Of a DNA stretch of 64,000 nucleotides, positions 1-9,569 are shown in pieces. The notes under the pieces were generated by a model. That model ran no database searches and was not told where the DNA came from. It saw only the letters and a program-made list of their open reading frames with translations. A program made the position numbers and the translations under genes. Every line of letters begins with the position of its first letter. The first letter of the stretch is position 1. The DNA comes from Cupriavidus laharis (GTDB lineage Bacteria > Pseudomonadota > Gammaproteobacteria > Burkholderiales > Burkholderiaceae), in the NCBI RefSeq assembly GCF_914271435.1, contig NZ_CAJZAI010000006.1:124001-188000 (forward strand). Direction: 5' to 3'.

Positions 1-1612
<1,612 letters not shown>

Positions 1613-1678
1613 TGATGGGTTCGATTTGTCGGGTGCTTGGCGGGCGCCTGCTGTTTCGCCGGCGTAGCCGGCGAGTCA

Positions 1679-1701
1679 CTTTTTGTCCGAGCGACAAAAA
1701 G
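1679..1701. repeat. Hairpin in left arm of the palindromic element
   Basis: CTTTTTGTC (1679-1687) and GACAAAAAG (1693-1701) form a perfect 9-bp stem around a 5-nt loop. The same hairpin recurs in the right arm at 2276-2298. Confidence 0.7.
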
Positions 1702-2275
1702 TAACCAAAAAGCGCGTTTGCTTGCCCTAGCGGGCGAATATTGATCGTAGTGTGCTGAGGGTGTTGTACGGGTATGAGCTTCAGAGTGTTTCCGGCTGCC
1801 TGCCGCGTGGTGCGCGACCGCGGAAGGAATACAGCGCTGATTGAACGAGCCCCGAAACTGTCCGTGGCCCCTGCTGCCAGCGATATCGTGTAATCGCCTT
1901 CGGCTGCGCTACGCGCAGAGTCGTAGTCTGAGTACAGGCCGTAGCCCGAACCGCGCCCCAGCGACGATGCCCCGCGCGCATGACCATGCGCGAATTTGAC
2001 GAGCCCCCGAAGGCCAGCAACGTTGATGCCCCTCGCCAACCGACCAGGACGTGCGCGCAGCGCAGCCGAAGGCGTCCCACCACTGACCTTGTTGGAACGC
2101 TGTACCCGAGTCCAACTTGGGGATCGTTCAAAAGCCGTTGGGCGCCAGGCACTATCACTGACTCACTGGGCGTTAGCAGGCTGGAACAATAGTCGAGCAT
2201 CGCGAGACCAAAGCCTCTCGAACACAAGAAGCGCACCGTTGATGGCCAGCCGCCAGGCGACGCGTTTTTTGGTTA

Positions 2276-2298
2276 CTTTTTGTCGCTCGGACAAAAAG
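2276..2298. repeat. Hairpin in right arm of the palindromic element
   Basis: CTTTTTGTC (2276-2284) and GACAAAAAG (2290-2298) form a perfect 9-bp stem, a copy of the hairpin at 1679-1701. It could act as a weak terminator or processing site in RNA from either strand; no function is shown. Confidence 0.7.
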
Positions 2299-2374
2299 TG
2301 ACTCGTCGGCTACGCCGGCGAAACAGCAGCGCCCGCCAGGCACAACACCCCATCAAACCAAAACCAAACCCCAA

Positions 2375-2380
2375 ATTATA
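2375..2380 (-). promoter_or_regulatory. Candidate -10 element, minus strand (uvrD direction)
   Basis: The minus strand reads TATAAT here, a perfect sigma-70 -10 hexamer, in the gap between valS and the palindromic element. No convincing -35 is seen at 16-18 bp. If used, uvrD mRNA would begin with the entire 711-bp element as its leader. Confidence 0.3.
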
Positions 2381-2434
2381 CCGACCCGCCACCCCGCGAA
2401 GCGAACGATTTCCTCCCCGCCTCCCGACGTTCCG

Positions 2435-2440
2435 TATAAT
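2435..2440 (+). promoter_or_regulatory. Candidate -10 element of valS
   Basis: A perfect TATAAT sits 99 bp upstream of the valS start, inside CCGTATAATTTGAGG. No -35 hexamer is recognisable at the usual spacing, so it is only a likely promoter. A very similar CCGTATAAT context occurs upstream of alaS. Confidence 0.4.
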
Positions 2441-2539
2441 TTGAGGTTTTACTGGCCCAACGCACCCACGGCCGCGCCAGGCGCAGGCCGAAGCACTCCG
2501 CCTGCGACAGCCCCGACGCCAAAACATCGACATCCCAGC

Positions 2540-5407
2540 ATGACCGCCCAAGACCAATCCCTTGCCAAGAGCTTCGAACCCGCCGCCATCGAGGCGAAAT
2601 GGGGCCCAGAGTGGGAGAAGCGCGGCATCGCCAAGCCGACATTCGACCCGGCCAGGCCCGATTTCGCTATCCAGCTGCCGCCGCCCAATGTGACCGGCAC
2701 GCTGCACATGGGCCATGCCTTCAACCAGACCATCATGGATGGCCTGACCCGCCATGCGCGCATGGCGGGCGCGAACACGCTGTGGGTGCCGGGCACGGAC
2801 CACGCGGGCATTGCCACGCAGATCGTGGTGGAGCGCCAGCTCGAAGCCCAGCGCGTGTCGCGCCACGACCTCGGCCGCGAGAAGTTCACCGAGAAGGTCT
2901 GGGCCTGGAAGGAAGAGTCGGGCTCGACCATCACGCGCCAGGTGCGCCGCATGGGCGCGTCGATCGACTGGAGCCGCGAGTACTTCACGATGTCGCCCGA
3001 CATGTCGAAGGCGGTCACCGAGGTGTTCGTGCGCCTGCATGAGCAGGGCCTGATCTACCGCGGCAAGCGCCTGGTGAACTGGGACCCGGTGCTGGGCACA
3101 GCCGTGTCGGACCTGGAAGTCGAAAGCGTCGAGGAAGAAGGTTCGCTGTGGCACATCCGCTACCCGCTGGTGGAAGCGGACACCAAGACAGGCCTCACGC
3201 ACCTGACCGTGGCCACCACGCGCCCGGAAACCATGCTCGGCGATGTCGCCGTAATGGTCCACCCGGAAGACGAACGCTATGCGCACCTGATCGGCAAGTC
3301 GGTGCACCTGCCGCTGACCGGCCGCCAGATCCCCGTGATCGCCGACGAATACGTCGACCGCGAATTCGGCACGGGCGTGGTCAAGGTAACGCCGGGCCAT
3401 GACTTCAACGACTACGCCGTCGGCCAGCGCCACAACCTGCCGCAGCTGTCGATCCTGACGCTCGACGCGAAGATCGTCGCCGATGCCCCCGCCGCCTACG
3501 CCGGCCTGGACCGTTTCGAGGCCCGCAAGCAGATCGTGATGGACCTGGACGCCCAAGGCCTGCTGGCCGAGGTCAAGAAGCACAAGCTGATGACGCCGCG
3601 CAGCGAGCGCACCGGCAGCGCGATCGAGCCGATGCTGACCGACCAGTGGTTCGTCGCCATGAGCAAGCCGGCGCCGGAAGGCACCTTCTACCCCGGCCGC
3701 TCGATCGCCGAGGTCGCGCTCGAAGCCGTGCAGAGCGGCGAGATCAAGCTGGTGCCCGAGAACTGGATCAGCACCTACAACCAGTGGCTGGCCAACATCC
3801 AGGACTGGTGCATCTCGCGCCAGCTCTGGTGGGGCCACCAGATCCCGGCCTGGTACGACGATGCCGGCAACTGCTTCGTCGCCCGCACAGAGGAAGAAGC
3901 CCTGGCCAAGGCGAAGGCCGCCGGCAGCACCGGCGCGCTGCGCCGCGAAGAAGACGTGCTCGACACGTGGTTCTCGTCGGCGCTGGTGCCCTTCTCCTCG
4001 CTGGGCTGGCCGGAGGAAACGCCCGAGCTCAAGCACTTCCTGCCGTCGTCGGTGCTGGTCACCGGCTACGACATCATCTTCTTCTGGGTGGCGCGCATGG
4101 TCATGATGACCAAGCACTTCACCGGCAAGGTGCCTTTCCATACTGTCTACGTGCACGGCCTGGTGCGCGATTCGGAAGGCAAGAAGATGAGCAAGTCCGA
4201 GGGCAACACGCTGGACCCGGTGGACCTGATCGACGGCATCGACCTCGACACGCTGCTGAAGAAGCGCACCACCGGCCTGCGCCGCCCGAAGGACGCGCCC
4301 AAGATCGAGAAGAAGACGAAGAAGGAATTCCCCGAGGGCATTCCCGCCTTCGGCGCCGACGCGCTGCGCTTCACGTTCGCCTCGCTGGCGACGCTCGGCC
4401 GCAACATCAACTTCGACACCGGCCGCTGCGAGGGCTACCGCAATTTCTGCAACAAGCTGTGGAATGCGACGCGCTTCGTGCTGATGAACACCGAGGGCCA
4501 TGACTGCGGCATGGGCCCGTGCAACCACGATTGCGGCCCGGACGGCTACCTGCACTTCTCGCAGGCCGACCGCTGGATCGTCTCGCTGCTGCAGCGCGCG
4601 GAAGCCGACGTCGAGAAGGGCTTTGCCGAGTACCGCTTCGACAACATCGCCAACGCAATCTACAAGTTCGTCTGGGACGAGTACTGCGACTGGTACCTGG
4701 AGCTGGCCAAGGTGCAGATCCAGACCGGCACCGAGGCCCAGCAGCGCGCCACGCGCCGCACGCTGCTGCGCGTGCTGGAAACGGTATTGCGCCTGGCGCA
4801 CCCGATCATTCCGTTCATCACCGAAGAGCTCTGGCAGAAGGTTGCGCCGCTGGCTGGACGCGCCAAGGGCGACGGCAGCGAAAGCCTCGCGCAGCAGGCG
4901 TACCCGCTCCCGGCCATGGCCAAGATCGATGAGGCCGCCGAGCAATGGGTGGCGCAGCTCAAGGCCATGGTGGATGCCTGCCGCAACCTGCGCGGCGAAA
5001 TGAACATCTCGCCGGCGCAGCGCATCCCGCTCTATGCGCATGGCGACAACGCCTTCCTGCGTGAGGCCAGCGCGCATATCCAGGCGCTGGCGAAGCTGTC
5101 CGAGGTGCGCGTCTTCGAAGACGACGCCACCTTGCAGACCGAAGGCGCCGGCGCGCCGGTGGCCATCGTCGGCGGCAACCACCTGCTGCTCAAGATCGAG
5201 ATCGACGTGGCCGCGGAACGTGCGCGCCTGTCGAAGGAAATCGAGCGCATCGGCGGTGAGATCGGCAAGTGCCGTGGCAAGCTGTCGAACGAGAGCTTTG
5301 TCGCCAAGGCGCCGCCCGCCGTGGTGGCGCAGGAGACCCAACGCCTGTCCGATTTCGAGCAGACGCTGGCCAAGCTGCAGGACCAACTGCAGCGCCTGCC
5401 GGCCTGA
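2540..5407 (+). CDS. valS: Valine--tRNA ligase
   Basis: Class I aminoacyl-tRNA synthetase that charges tRNA-Val in the cytoplasm and hydrolyses wrongly charged threonine in its editing domain. The HIGH-type signature is HMGH at residues 56-59 (after PPPNVTGTL) and the second signature KMSKS is at 549-553; the editing insertion lies between them. The highly charged last 70 residues fit the valine-type C-terminal coiled coil. At 955 aa the length is normal. I start it at ATG 2540 ([14 protein letters not shown]) because the frame extends upstream to 2441 only through a stretch without conserved residues and next to the TATAAT at 2435. galU follows 109 bp downstream on the same strand. Confidence 0.97.
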   Translation: MTAQDQSLAKSFEPAAIEAKWGPEWEKRGIAKPTFDPARPDFAIQLPPPNVTGTLHMGHAFNQTIMDGLTRHARMAGANTLWVPGTDHAGIATQIVVERQLEAQRVSRHDLGREKFTEKVWAWKEESGSTITRQVRRMGASIDWSREYFTMSPDMSKAVTEVFVRLHEQGLIYRGKRLVNWDPVLGTAVSDLEVESVEEEGSLWHIRYPLVEADTKTGLTHLTVATTRPETMLGDVAVMVHPEDERYAHLIGKSVHLPLTGRQIPVIADEYVDREFGTGVVKVTPGHDFNDYAVGQRHNLPQLSILTLDAKIVADAPAAYAGLDRFEARKQIVMDLDAQGLLAEVKKHKLMTPRSERTGSAIEPMLTDQWFVAMSKPAPEGTFYPGRSIAEVALEAVQSGEIKLVPENWISTYNQWLANIQDWCISRQLWWGHQIPAWYDDAGNCFVARTEEEALAKAKAAGSTGALRREEDVLDTWFSSALVPFSSLGWPEETPELKHFLPSSVLVTGYDIIFFWVARMVMMTKHFTGKVPFHTVYVHGLVRDSEGKKMSKSEGNTLDPVDLIDGIDLDTLLKKRTTGLRRPKDAPKIEKKTKKEFPEGIPAFGADALRFTFASLATLGRNINFDTGRCEGYRNFCNKLWNATRFVLMNTEGHDCGMGPCNHDCGPDGYLHFSQADRWIVSLLQRAEADVEKGFAEYRFDNIANAIYKFVWDEYCDWYLELAKVQIQTGTEAQQRATRRTLLRVLETVLRLAHPIIPFITEELWQKVAPLAGRAKGDGSESLAQQAYPLPAMAKIDEAAEQWVAQLKAMVDACRNLRGEMNISPAQRIPLYAHGDNAFLREASAHIQALAKLSEVRVFEDDATLQTEGAGAPVAIVGGNHLLLKIEIDVAAERARLSKEIERIGGEIGKCRGKLSNESFVAKAPPAVVAQETQRLSDFEQTLAKLQDQLQRLPA

Positions 5408-5516
5408 ACTACCGTGGGTATATCGGTTTCCGCCCGGCTGGCGTCGGACGGAACCTGACAGACGGCCCCCACAGTATCCGGCAGGGTTACAAATCGAATC
5501 CGAAGGAATAGCAGAC

Positions 5517-6413
5517 ATGGAAAATCGCGTTACCAAGGCCGTCTTCCCGGTCGCGGGCCTGGGCACCCGCTTTCTGCCGGCCACCAAGGCCAGCCCCAAG
5601 GAAATGCTGCCAGTGGTCGACAAGCCGCTGATCCAGTACGCGGTGGAAGAAGCCATGGCCGCCGGCATTACCGAGATGATCTTCGTCACTGGCCGTTCCA
5701 AGCGCGCCATCGAGGATCATTTCGACAAGGCCTTCGAACTGGAAGTGGAGCTGGAGGCCAAGAACAAGCAGGCGCTGCTCGATGTGGTGCGTTCGATCAA
5801 GCCAGCCAACGTGGAGTGCTACTACGTGCGCCAGCCGGAAGCACTGGGCCTGGGCCATGCCGTGCTGTGCGCCGCCAAGCTGGTCGGCGAGAGCCCGTTC
5901 GCGGTGATGCTGGCCGACGACCTGATCGACGGCACCCCGCCGGTGATGAAGCAGATGGTGGATATCTACAACCACTACAACTGCTCGGTGCTCGGCGTGG
6001 AAGAAATCTCGCCGGAACAGACCAGGTCCTATGGCGTGGTGGACGGGCGCGAATGGGAAGAGGGCGTGATCAAGATGTCGGGCATCGTCGAAAAGCCTGC
6101 GCCGGAGGATGCCCCCTCCAACCTGGGTGTGGTCGGCCGCTACATCCTGACGCCGCGCATCTTCAGTCACCTGCGCGAACTCAAGCCCGGCGCCGGCGGC
6201 GAGTTCCAGCTCACCGACGCGATCCAGTCGCTGCTCGGCCAGGAGCAGGTTCTGGCCTACCGCTACCAGGGCACGCGCTATGACTGCGGCAGCAAGCTCG
6301 GGTACCTGAAGGCAACGGTCGAATATGCGCTGAAGCACCCCGAAGTCGGCGCAGGCTTCCGCGAGTACCTGGAACAGCGCGGCACCTACCTGGCCGACGG
6401 TACGTTGGCCTGA
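5517..6413 (+). CDS. galU: UTP--glucose-1-phosphate uridylyltransferase
   Basis: Makes UDP-glucose from UTP and glucose-1-phosphate, the donor for LPS, capsule and other glycans. The nucleotide-binding signature [20 protein letters not shown] covers residues 14-33, and [15 protein letters not shown] and [20 protein letters not shown] are typical of bacterial GalU. The 298-aa length is standard. The start at ATG 5517 ([16 protein letters not shown]) has an AAGGA ribosome site just upstream (CGAAGGAATAGCAGAC). A long open frame joins it to valS sequence upstream, but that part is only an out-of-frame reading of valS. The gene ends at a strong bidirectional terminator (6439-6466). Confidence 0.96.
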   Translation: MENRVTKAVFPVAGLGTRFLPATKASPKEMLPVVDKPLIQYAVEEAMAAGITEMIFVTGRSKRAIEDHFDKAFELEVELEAKNKQALLDVVRSIKPANVECYYVRQPEALGLGHAVLCAAKLVGESPFAVMLADDLIDGTPPVMKQMVDIYNHYNCSVLGVEEISPEQTRSYGVVDGREWEEGVIKMSGIVEKPAPEDAPSNLGVVGRYILTPRIFSHLRELKPGAGGEFQLTDAIQSLLGQEQVLAYRYQGTRYDCGSKLGYLKATVEYALKHPEVGAGFREYLEQRGTYLADGTLA

Positions 6414-6438
6414 CCAGAAGGTCTCCTGCAGAACCATG

Positions 6439-6466
6439 AGAAAAGCCGCCATCGGGCGGCTTTTCT
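6439..6466. terminator. Bidirectional intrinsic terminator, galU / tusA-like
   Basis: AGAAAAGCCGCC (6439-6450) pairs perfectly with GGCGGCTTTTCT (6455-6466) around the loop ATCG. A T-rich end is present in both directions, which suits the two converging genes. Confidence 0.85.
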
Positions 6467-6492
6467 GCTCTCTGGACGCCTGGCTGAGGCGA

Positions 6493-6720
6493 TCAGCGCC
6501 GGCGCATGTAGAACACGAACACCTTGTCGATTTCCTGGTGCGACAGCAGCTCGTTGCCGGTCTGCTTGGCAAAGGCCTGGAAATCGCGCGTAGCGCCCGG
6601 GTCGGTGGCCAGCACCTTGAGCACTTCGCCGCTGACCATGTCAGCCAGCGCCTTCTTGGTACGCAGGATCGGCAGCGGGCAGTTCAGGCCGCGCGCATCC
6701 ACTTCTTTCTGGAACTCCAT
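6493..6720 (-). CDS. TusA/SirA-like sulfur-carrier protein
   Basis: A 75-aa protein of the TusA family, small cytoplasmic proteins that carry persulfide sulfur on a conserved cysteine for tRNA thiolation and other sulfur transfer. The family signature CPLPILRTKKAL starts at Cys14, inside the usual ARGLNCPLP context. It is the last gene of a minus-strand run (aldolase, tautomerase, threonine aldolase, NUDIX protein), 27 bp after the NUDIX gene. An AGGAAGAGAGGA purine stretch precedes the ATG. The fold is certain; whether this is the housekeeping TusA or a paralogue cannot be told from sequence alone. Confidence 0.88.
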   Translation of the reverse strand: MEFQKEVDARGLNCPLPILRTKKALADMVSGEVLKVLATDPGATRDFQAFAKQTGNELLSHQEIDKVFVFYMRRR

Positions 6721-6747
6721 TCCTCTCTTCCTTGCTTTTTTCAGTCT

Positions 6748-7332
6748 TCAGACCCGGTATTGTAGCGAAGCCCTCAGGACGCTGAAGTCACTTGGCCGGC
6801 GCGGGTCGGGGATGTCCTCGCCGGTCTGGCGGTCGAAGAAGCGCACGGGGTAGCCGCGCGACTGCAGCCAGTCGGCTACTGCGAAGCCGGTGCCGGCCGA
6901 CCAGATGCGCATGTCCTCGGGCGCCACCAGCTTGTATTCGGCCAGCTCCTCGGACAGCGCGATGCTGCCGCTTGCCTGCACGTGGTAGGCGATGATCAGC
7001 TCGTTCTTGCGCATGAACTCGTAGACGCCGATCAGCGACACGGCCTCGGTATCGAGATTGGTTTCCTCCTTCAGTTCGCGCGCCACACCCAGTTCCGGCG
7101 TCTCGTCACGCTCCAGGAAGCCGGTGACGAGGGCGAACATCTTCTGCGGCCAGGCCGCGTTGCGCGCCAGCAGCAGCTTGCCTTCGTACTCGACCACTGC
7201 GGCGAGCACGGGCAGCGGGTTGTTCCAGTGCACGAAGCCACATTCCGGCTGGATGCAGGCGTGGCGTTCACGCCCCGACAACGGGAGCACCTCTAGCGGC
7301 GCGCCGCATTGCGGGCAGAATCGGTATTGCAT
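6748..7332 (-). CDS. NUDIX hydrolase with N-terminal zinc ribbon
   Basis: Hydrolyses a nucleoside-diphosphate derivative. The 194-aa protein opens with a four-cysteine zinc ribbon (Cys6, Cys9, Cys26, Cys31) followed by a complete NUDIX box at 71-93: Gly71, Glu77, then RELKEET at 85-91. The zinc ribbon plus NUDIX arrangement resembles NudC-type NADH pyrophosphatases, but the SQPWPFP motif of NudC is not present, so an ADP-ribose or other NDP-sugar substrate is equally possible. An AGGAG ribosome site lies 7 nt before the ATG. It sits 65 bp after the threonine aldolase and 27 bp before the TusA-like gene, consistent with one transcript. Confidence 0.88.
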   Translation of the reverse strand: MQYRFCPQCGAPLEVLPLSGRERHACIQPECGFVHWNNPLPVLAAVVEYEGKLLLARNAAWPQKMFALVTGFLERDETPELGVARELKEETNLDTEAVSLIGVYEFMRKNELIIAYHVQASGSIALSEELAEYKLVAPEDMRIWSAGTGFAVADWLQSRGYPVRFFDRQTGEDIPDPRRPSDFSVLRASLQYRV

Positions 7333-7397
7333 GGGAGGCTCCTGGGTGTCTCGTTATGTTCTGCTACCGCCCGGTATCTTACGCCTGCCGGCATATT

Positions 7398-8438
7398 TCA
7401 GCAGGCGCCGCAGGCCGCTCGCATGTCGGCCGCCAGGGCCTCGACCGTCTCCGGCTGCAGGTCCCACGCGCACATGAAGCGGCAGCCGCCCGCGCCGATG
7501 AAGGTATAGAAGCGCCAGCCCTTCGCGCGCAGCGCCTCGATCGCCGGCAGCGGCAGCTCGGCGAACACCGCATTGGATTCTGTCGGGAACATGATGCGCA
7601 CGCCGGGAATGTCGGCAATACGCGCCTGCAGCAGCTGCGCCATGGCATTGGCGTGCCGCGCGTTGGACAGCCAGACATCGTTCTCCAGCAGCCCGAGCCA
7701 TGGTGCCGAGATAAAGCGCATCTTCGACGCGAGCTGGCCGGCCTGCTTGACGCGGTAGGCGAAGTCCTCGGCCAGGCGGCAGTCGAAGAAGACCACCGCC
7801 TCGCCCACCGGCAGGCCGTTCTTGGTGCCGCCGAAGCACAGCACGTCCACCCCGGCTCGCCACGTGATCTCGGACGGATGCACGCCCAGCGAGGCCACCG
7901 CGTTGGCGAAACGCGCGCCGTCCATGTGCACGCGAAGCTGCCGGCGCTTGGCGATCGCGGCAATCGCGCGCACCTCTTCCACCGTATAGACCGTGCCGAC
8001 CTCGGTGGACTGCGTCAGCGACACCACCTTGGGCTTCGGGTAGTGGATGTCCGAACGCCGCGTCACCAGCGCCTCGACCGCGTCGGGCGTGAGCTTGCCA
8101 TTCTCGCCCGGCGCGGTCAGCAGCTTCGAGCCGTTGGAAAAGAATTCAGGCCCGCCGCACTCGTCGGTCTCGATATGCGCGAGCTCGTGGCAGATGACCG
8201 AGTGGTACGACTGGCACAGTGCCGACAGCGCCAGCGAATTGGCCGCGGTGCCGTTGAAGACGAAGAACACTTCGCAATCGGTCTGGAACAGATCGCGGAT
8301 CCGGTCGCAGACCTTCTGCGTCCAGGAATCGTCGCCATAGGCCTGTTCGTGGCCCGTGCCGTTGGCCTCCAGAAAGTACTTCAGCGATTCCGGGCAAAAG
8401 CCGGCGTAGTTGTCCGAGGCGAAATGCTGCATGGTCAT
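7398..8438 (-). CDS. Low-specificity threonine aldolase
   Basis: PLP-dependent fold-type I enzyme that cleaves L-threonine or allo-threonine to glycine and acetaldehyde, and often other beta-hydroxy amino acids. The PLP lysine is expected at Lys206 in CFGGTKNG, and Asp173 in HMDGAR would bind the pyridine nitrogen. The 346-aa length is typical. Two Met codons stand at the start (MTMQ), so initiation may be 6 nt later than given. It follows the tautomerase gene by 31 bp in the minus-strand run. The E. coli counterpart is ltaE; stereochemical preference cannot be read from the sequence. Confidence 0.9.
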   Translation of the reverse strand: MTMQHFASDNYAGFCPESLKYFLEANGTGHEQAYGDDSWTQKVCDRIRDLFQTDCEVFFVFNGTAANSLALSALCQSYHSVICHELAHIETDECGGPEFFSNGSKLLTAPGENGKLTPDAVEALVTRRSDIHYPKPKVVSLTQSTEVGTVYTVEEVRAIAAIAKRRQLRVHMDGARFANAVASLGVHPSEITWRAGVDVLCFGGTKNGLPVGEAVVFFDCRLAEDFAYRVKQAGQLASKMRFISAPWLGLLENDVWLSNARHANAMAQLLQARIADIPGVRIMFPTESNAVFAELPLPAIEALRAKGWRFYTFIGAGGCRFMCAWDLQPETVEALAADMRAACGAC

Positions 8439-8469
8439 CTGCTGGTCTGGCGGTGTGCGTCTGGCGTGA

Positions 8470-8658
8470 TTACTTCTTGTCGGCCCACAGCTCGCCGCCG
8501 GTGGCCCAGTTCTCGCGCTTGACGTCGGTGATGATGATGTCGACGGCCGAAGGGGTACAGCCCAGCGTCTCGCAAGTGACGCGTGTCACTTCTTCGACGA
8601 ACTTGCGCTTCTGCTCGACGGTGCGGCCTTCAAACATCTCTACGTGGAAAGTCGGCAT
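8470..8658 (-). CDS. 4-oxalocrotonate tautomerase family protein
   Basis: A 62-aa member of the small tautomerase family, which use the N-terminal proline exposed after Met removal as catalytic base. Pro2 is present (MPTFHVEMFEGRT), as is the helix and second strand pattern of the family (EQKRKFVEEVTRVTCETL, then VDIIITDVKRENWATGG). It lies 50 bp after the class II aldolase gene and 31 bp before the threonine aldolase. An AGGAG site lies 7 nt before the start, preceded by a leader rich in CA repeats. The substrate is unknown; the neighbours suggest a role with keto or hydroxy acids, which is inference. Confidence 0.9.
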   Translation of the reverse strand: MPTFHVEMFEGRTVEQKRKFVEEVTRVTCETLGCTPSAVDIIITDVKRENWATGGELWADKK

Positions 8659-8708
8659 GCGTGGCTCCTTGTGTTGTTTGTGTTGTCTTTGTCTGTGAGT
8701 CGGGGGCT

Positions 8709-9482
8709 TCAGTCCCGGTACGAAGGATCGATTCTATCGAGTTTGCGCAGCAGCGCCGGCCACTCCAGTACGCCTTCGACGGCGCCATCGTCATGGAGCT
8801 GCTCGGACGCCTTGTCCGCCACGCCCGGCGCAGGCCGCACCAGCCGCCCGCCCGCCTGCGCGCCGATCTGGATCTCGCAGGCCTTGATCAGCGTCGCCAT
8901 CAGCACATAGGCCTCGGCAACCGTGCGCCCCACAGTCAGCGTGCCGTGGTTGCGCAGCAGCATGGCCTGGTGCGCGCCCAGCGAAGCCGTCAGCCGCGTA
9001 CCCTCGGCGGGTGTGAATGCCAACCCTTCATAGTCGTGGTACGCCATGCGCCCATGGAAGCGCATGGCATGCTGGGACAACGGCAGCAGGCCTTCCGCTT
9101 GCGCGGACACCGCAATGCCCGCTGTGTTGTGCAGGTGCATGACGCACATGGCGTCGGCGCGCGCCGCGTGCACGGCGGCATGCAGCGCGAAGCCGGTCAC
9201 GTTGACCGGATGGACGATCTCGCCGACCACCTCGCCGCGGCCATTGATCTTGACGAGGTCCGACGCGCGGATTTCCTCGAAGGCAAAGCCGAAAGGATTG
9301 ATCAGGAAATGGTCCGGCTCGCCGGGAACGGTCGCCGAGATATGGGTATAGATCAGGTCATCCCAGCCCTGGAGTGCCGATAGCCGGTAGGCGGCTGCCA
9401 GGTCCACACGGACAAGCTGCTCTTGCGGCGTGACGGGGCTGGGTGCACCGGTGGCACGCGCCGGTTGCAGGGAAAAAGACAT
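8709..9482 (-). CDS. Class II aldolase/adducin family protein
   Basis: Predicted zinc-dependent aldolase or decarboxylase of the fuculose-1-phosphate aldolase/adducin fold. The metal site is intact: His116 and His118 in MHLHNT and His179 in LRNHG. At 257 aa it has the length of the many uncharacterised betaproteobacterial members that handle small hydroxy or keto acids. The AGGAG 7 nt before the ATG at 9482 supports the start. An MFS transporter gene ends 87 bp upstream on the same strand and the tautomerase follows, so a small catabolic unit is plausible. The specific substrate is not visible. Confidence 0.85.
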   Translation of the reverse strand: MSFSLQPARATGAPSPVTPQEQLVRVDLAAAYRLSALQGWDDLIYTHISATVPGEPDHFLINPFGFAFEEIRASDLVKINGRGEVVGEIVHPVNVTGFALHAAVHAARADAMCVMHLHNTAGIAVSAQAEGLLPLSQHAMRFHGRMAYHDYEGLAFTPAEGTRLTASLGAHQAMLLRNHGTLTVGRTVAEAYVLMATLIKACEIQIGAQAGGRLVRPAPGVADKASEQLHDDGAVEGVLEWPALLRKLDRIDPSYRD

Positions 9483-9569
9483 GGGGTCGCTCCTGCGCCG
9501 CCCGGTGTCTGGTGCCGGTGTCAGTCCCGGCTTCTCACATCTGGGGTCCGCAAAGGGGCGGCGAAGGCG

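Larger units (their letters stand above)
1633..2343. repeat. 711-bp imperfect palindromic repeat element
   Basis: The ends are long inverted repeats: 1633-1717 (85 nt) matches the reverse complement of 2260-2343 (84 nt) with three substitutions and one single-base gap. Further matched inverted segments share nearly the same centre: TGAACGA at 1842-1848 against 2124-2130, a 22-mer at 1895-1916 against 2053-2074 with one mismatch, and CGCGCATG at 1975-1982 against CATGCGCG at 1985-1992. Their midpoints all fall at 1983-1988, so the whole stretch is one decayed palindrome. The open frames across it resemble no protein I know. From memory, the GACAAAAAGTAACCAAAAAG core recurs in intergenic DNA of Burkholderiales and Xanthomonadaceae; I could not check that here. 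Confidence 0.8.

Noticed and set aside
1781..2236. Open frames inside the palindromic element
   Set aside because: Cross the repeat structure, low complexity, no similarity to proteins that I know; better explained as a repeat.
2401..2539. A T-box or other leader switch in front of valS
   Set aside because: No specifier loop or T-box motif; T-boxes are not expected in this group of bacteria.
2273..5710. A 1145-codon open frame on the minus strand opposite valS
   Set aside because: Antisense frame caused by strong codon bias at high GC; no family motifs, and it overlaps a certain valS.
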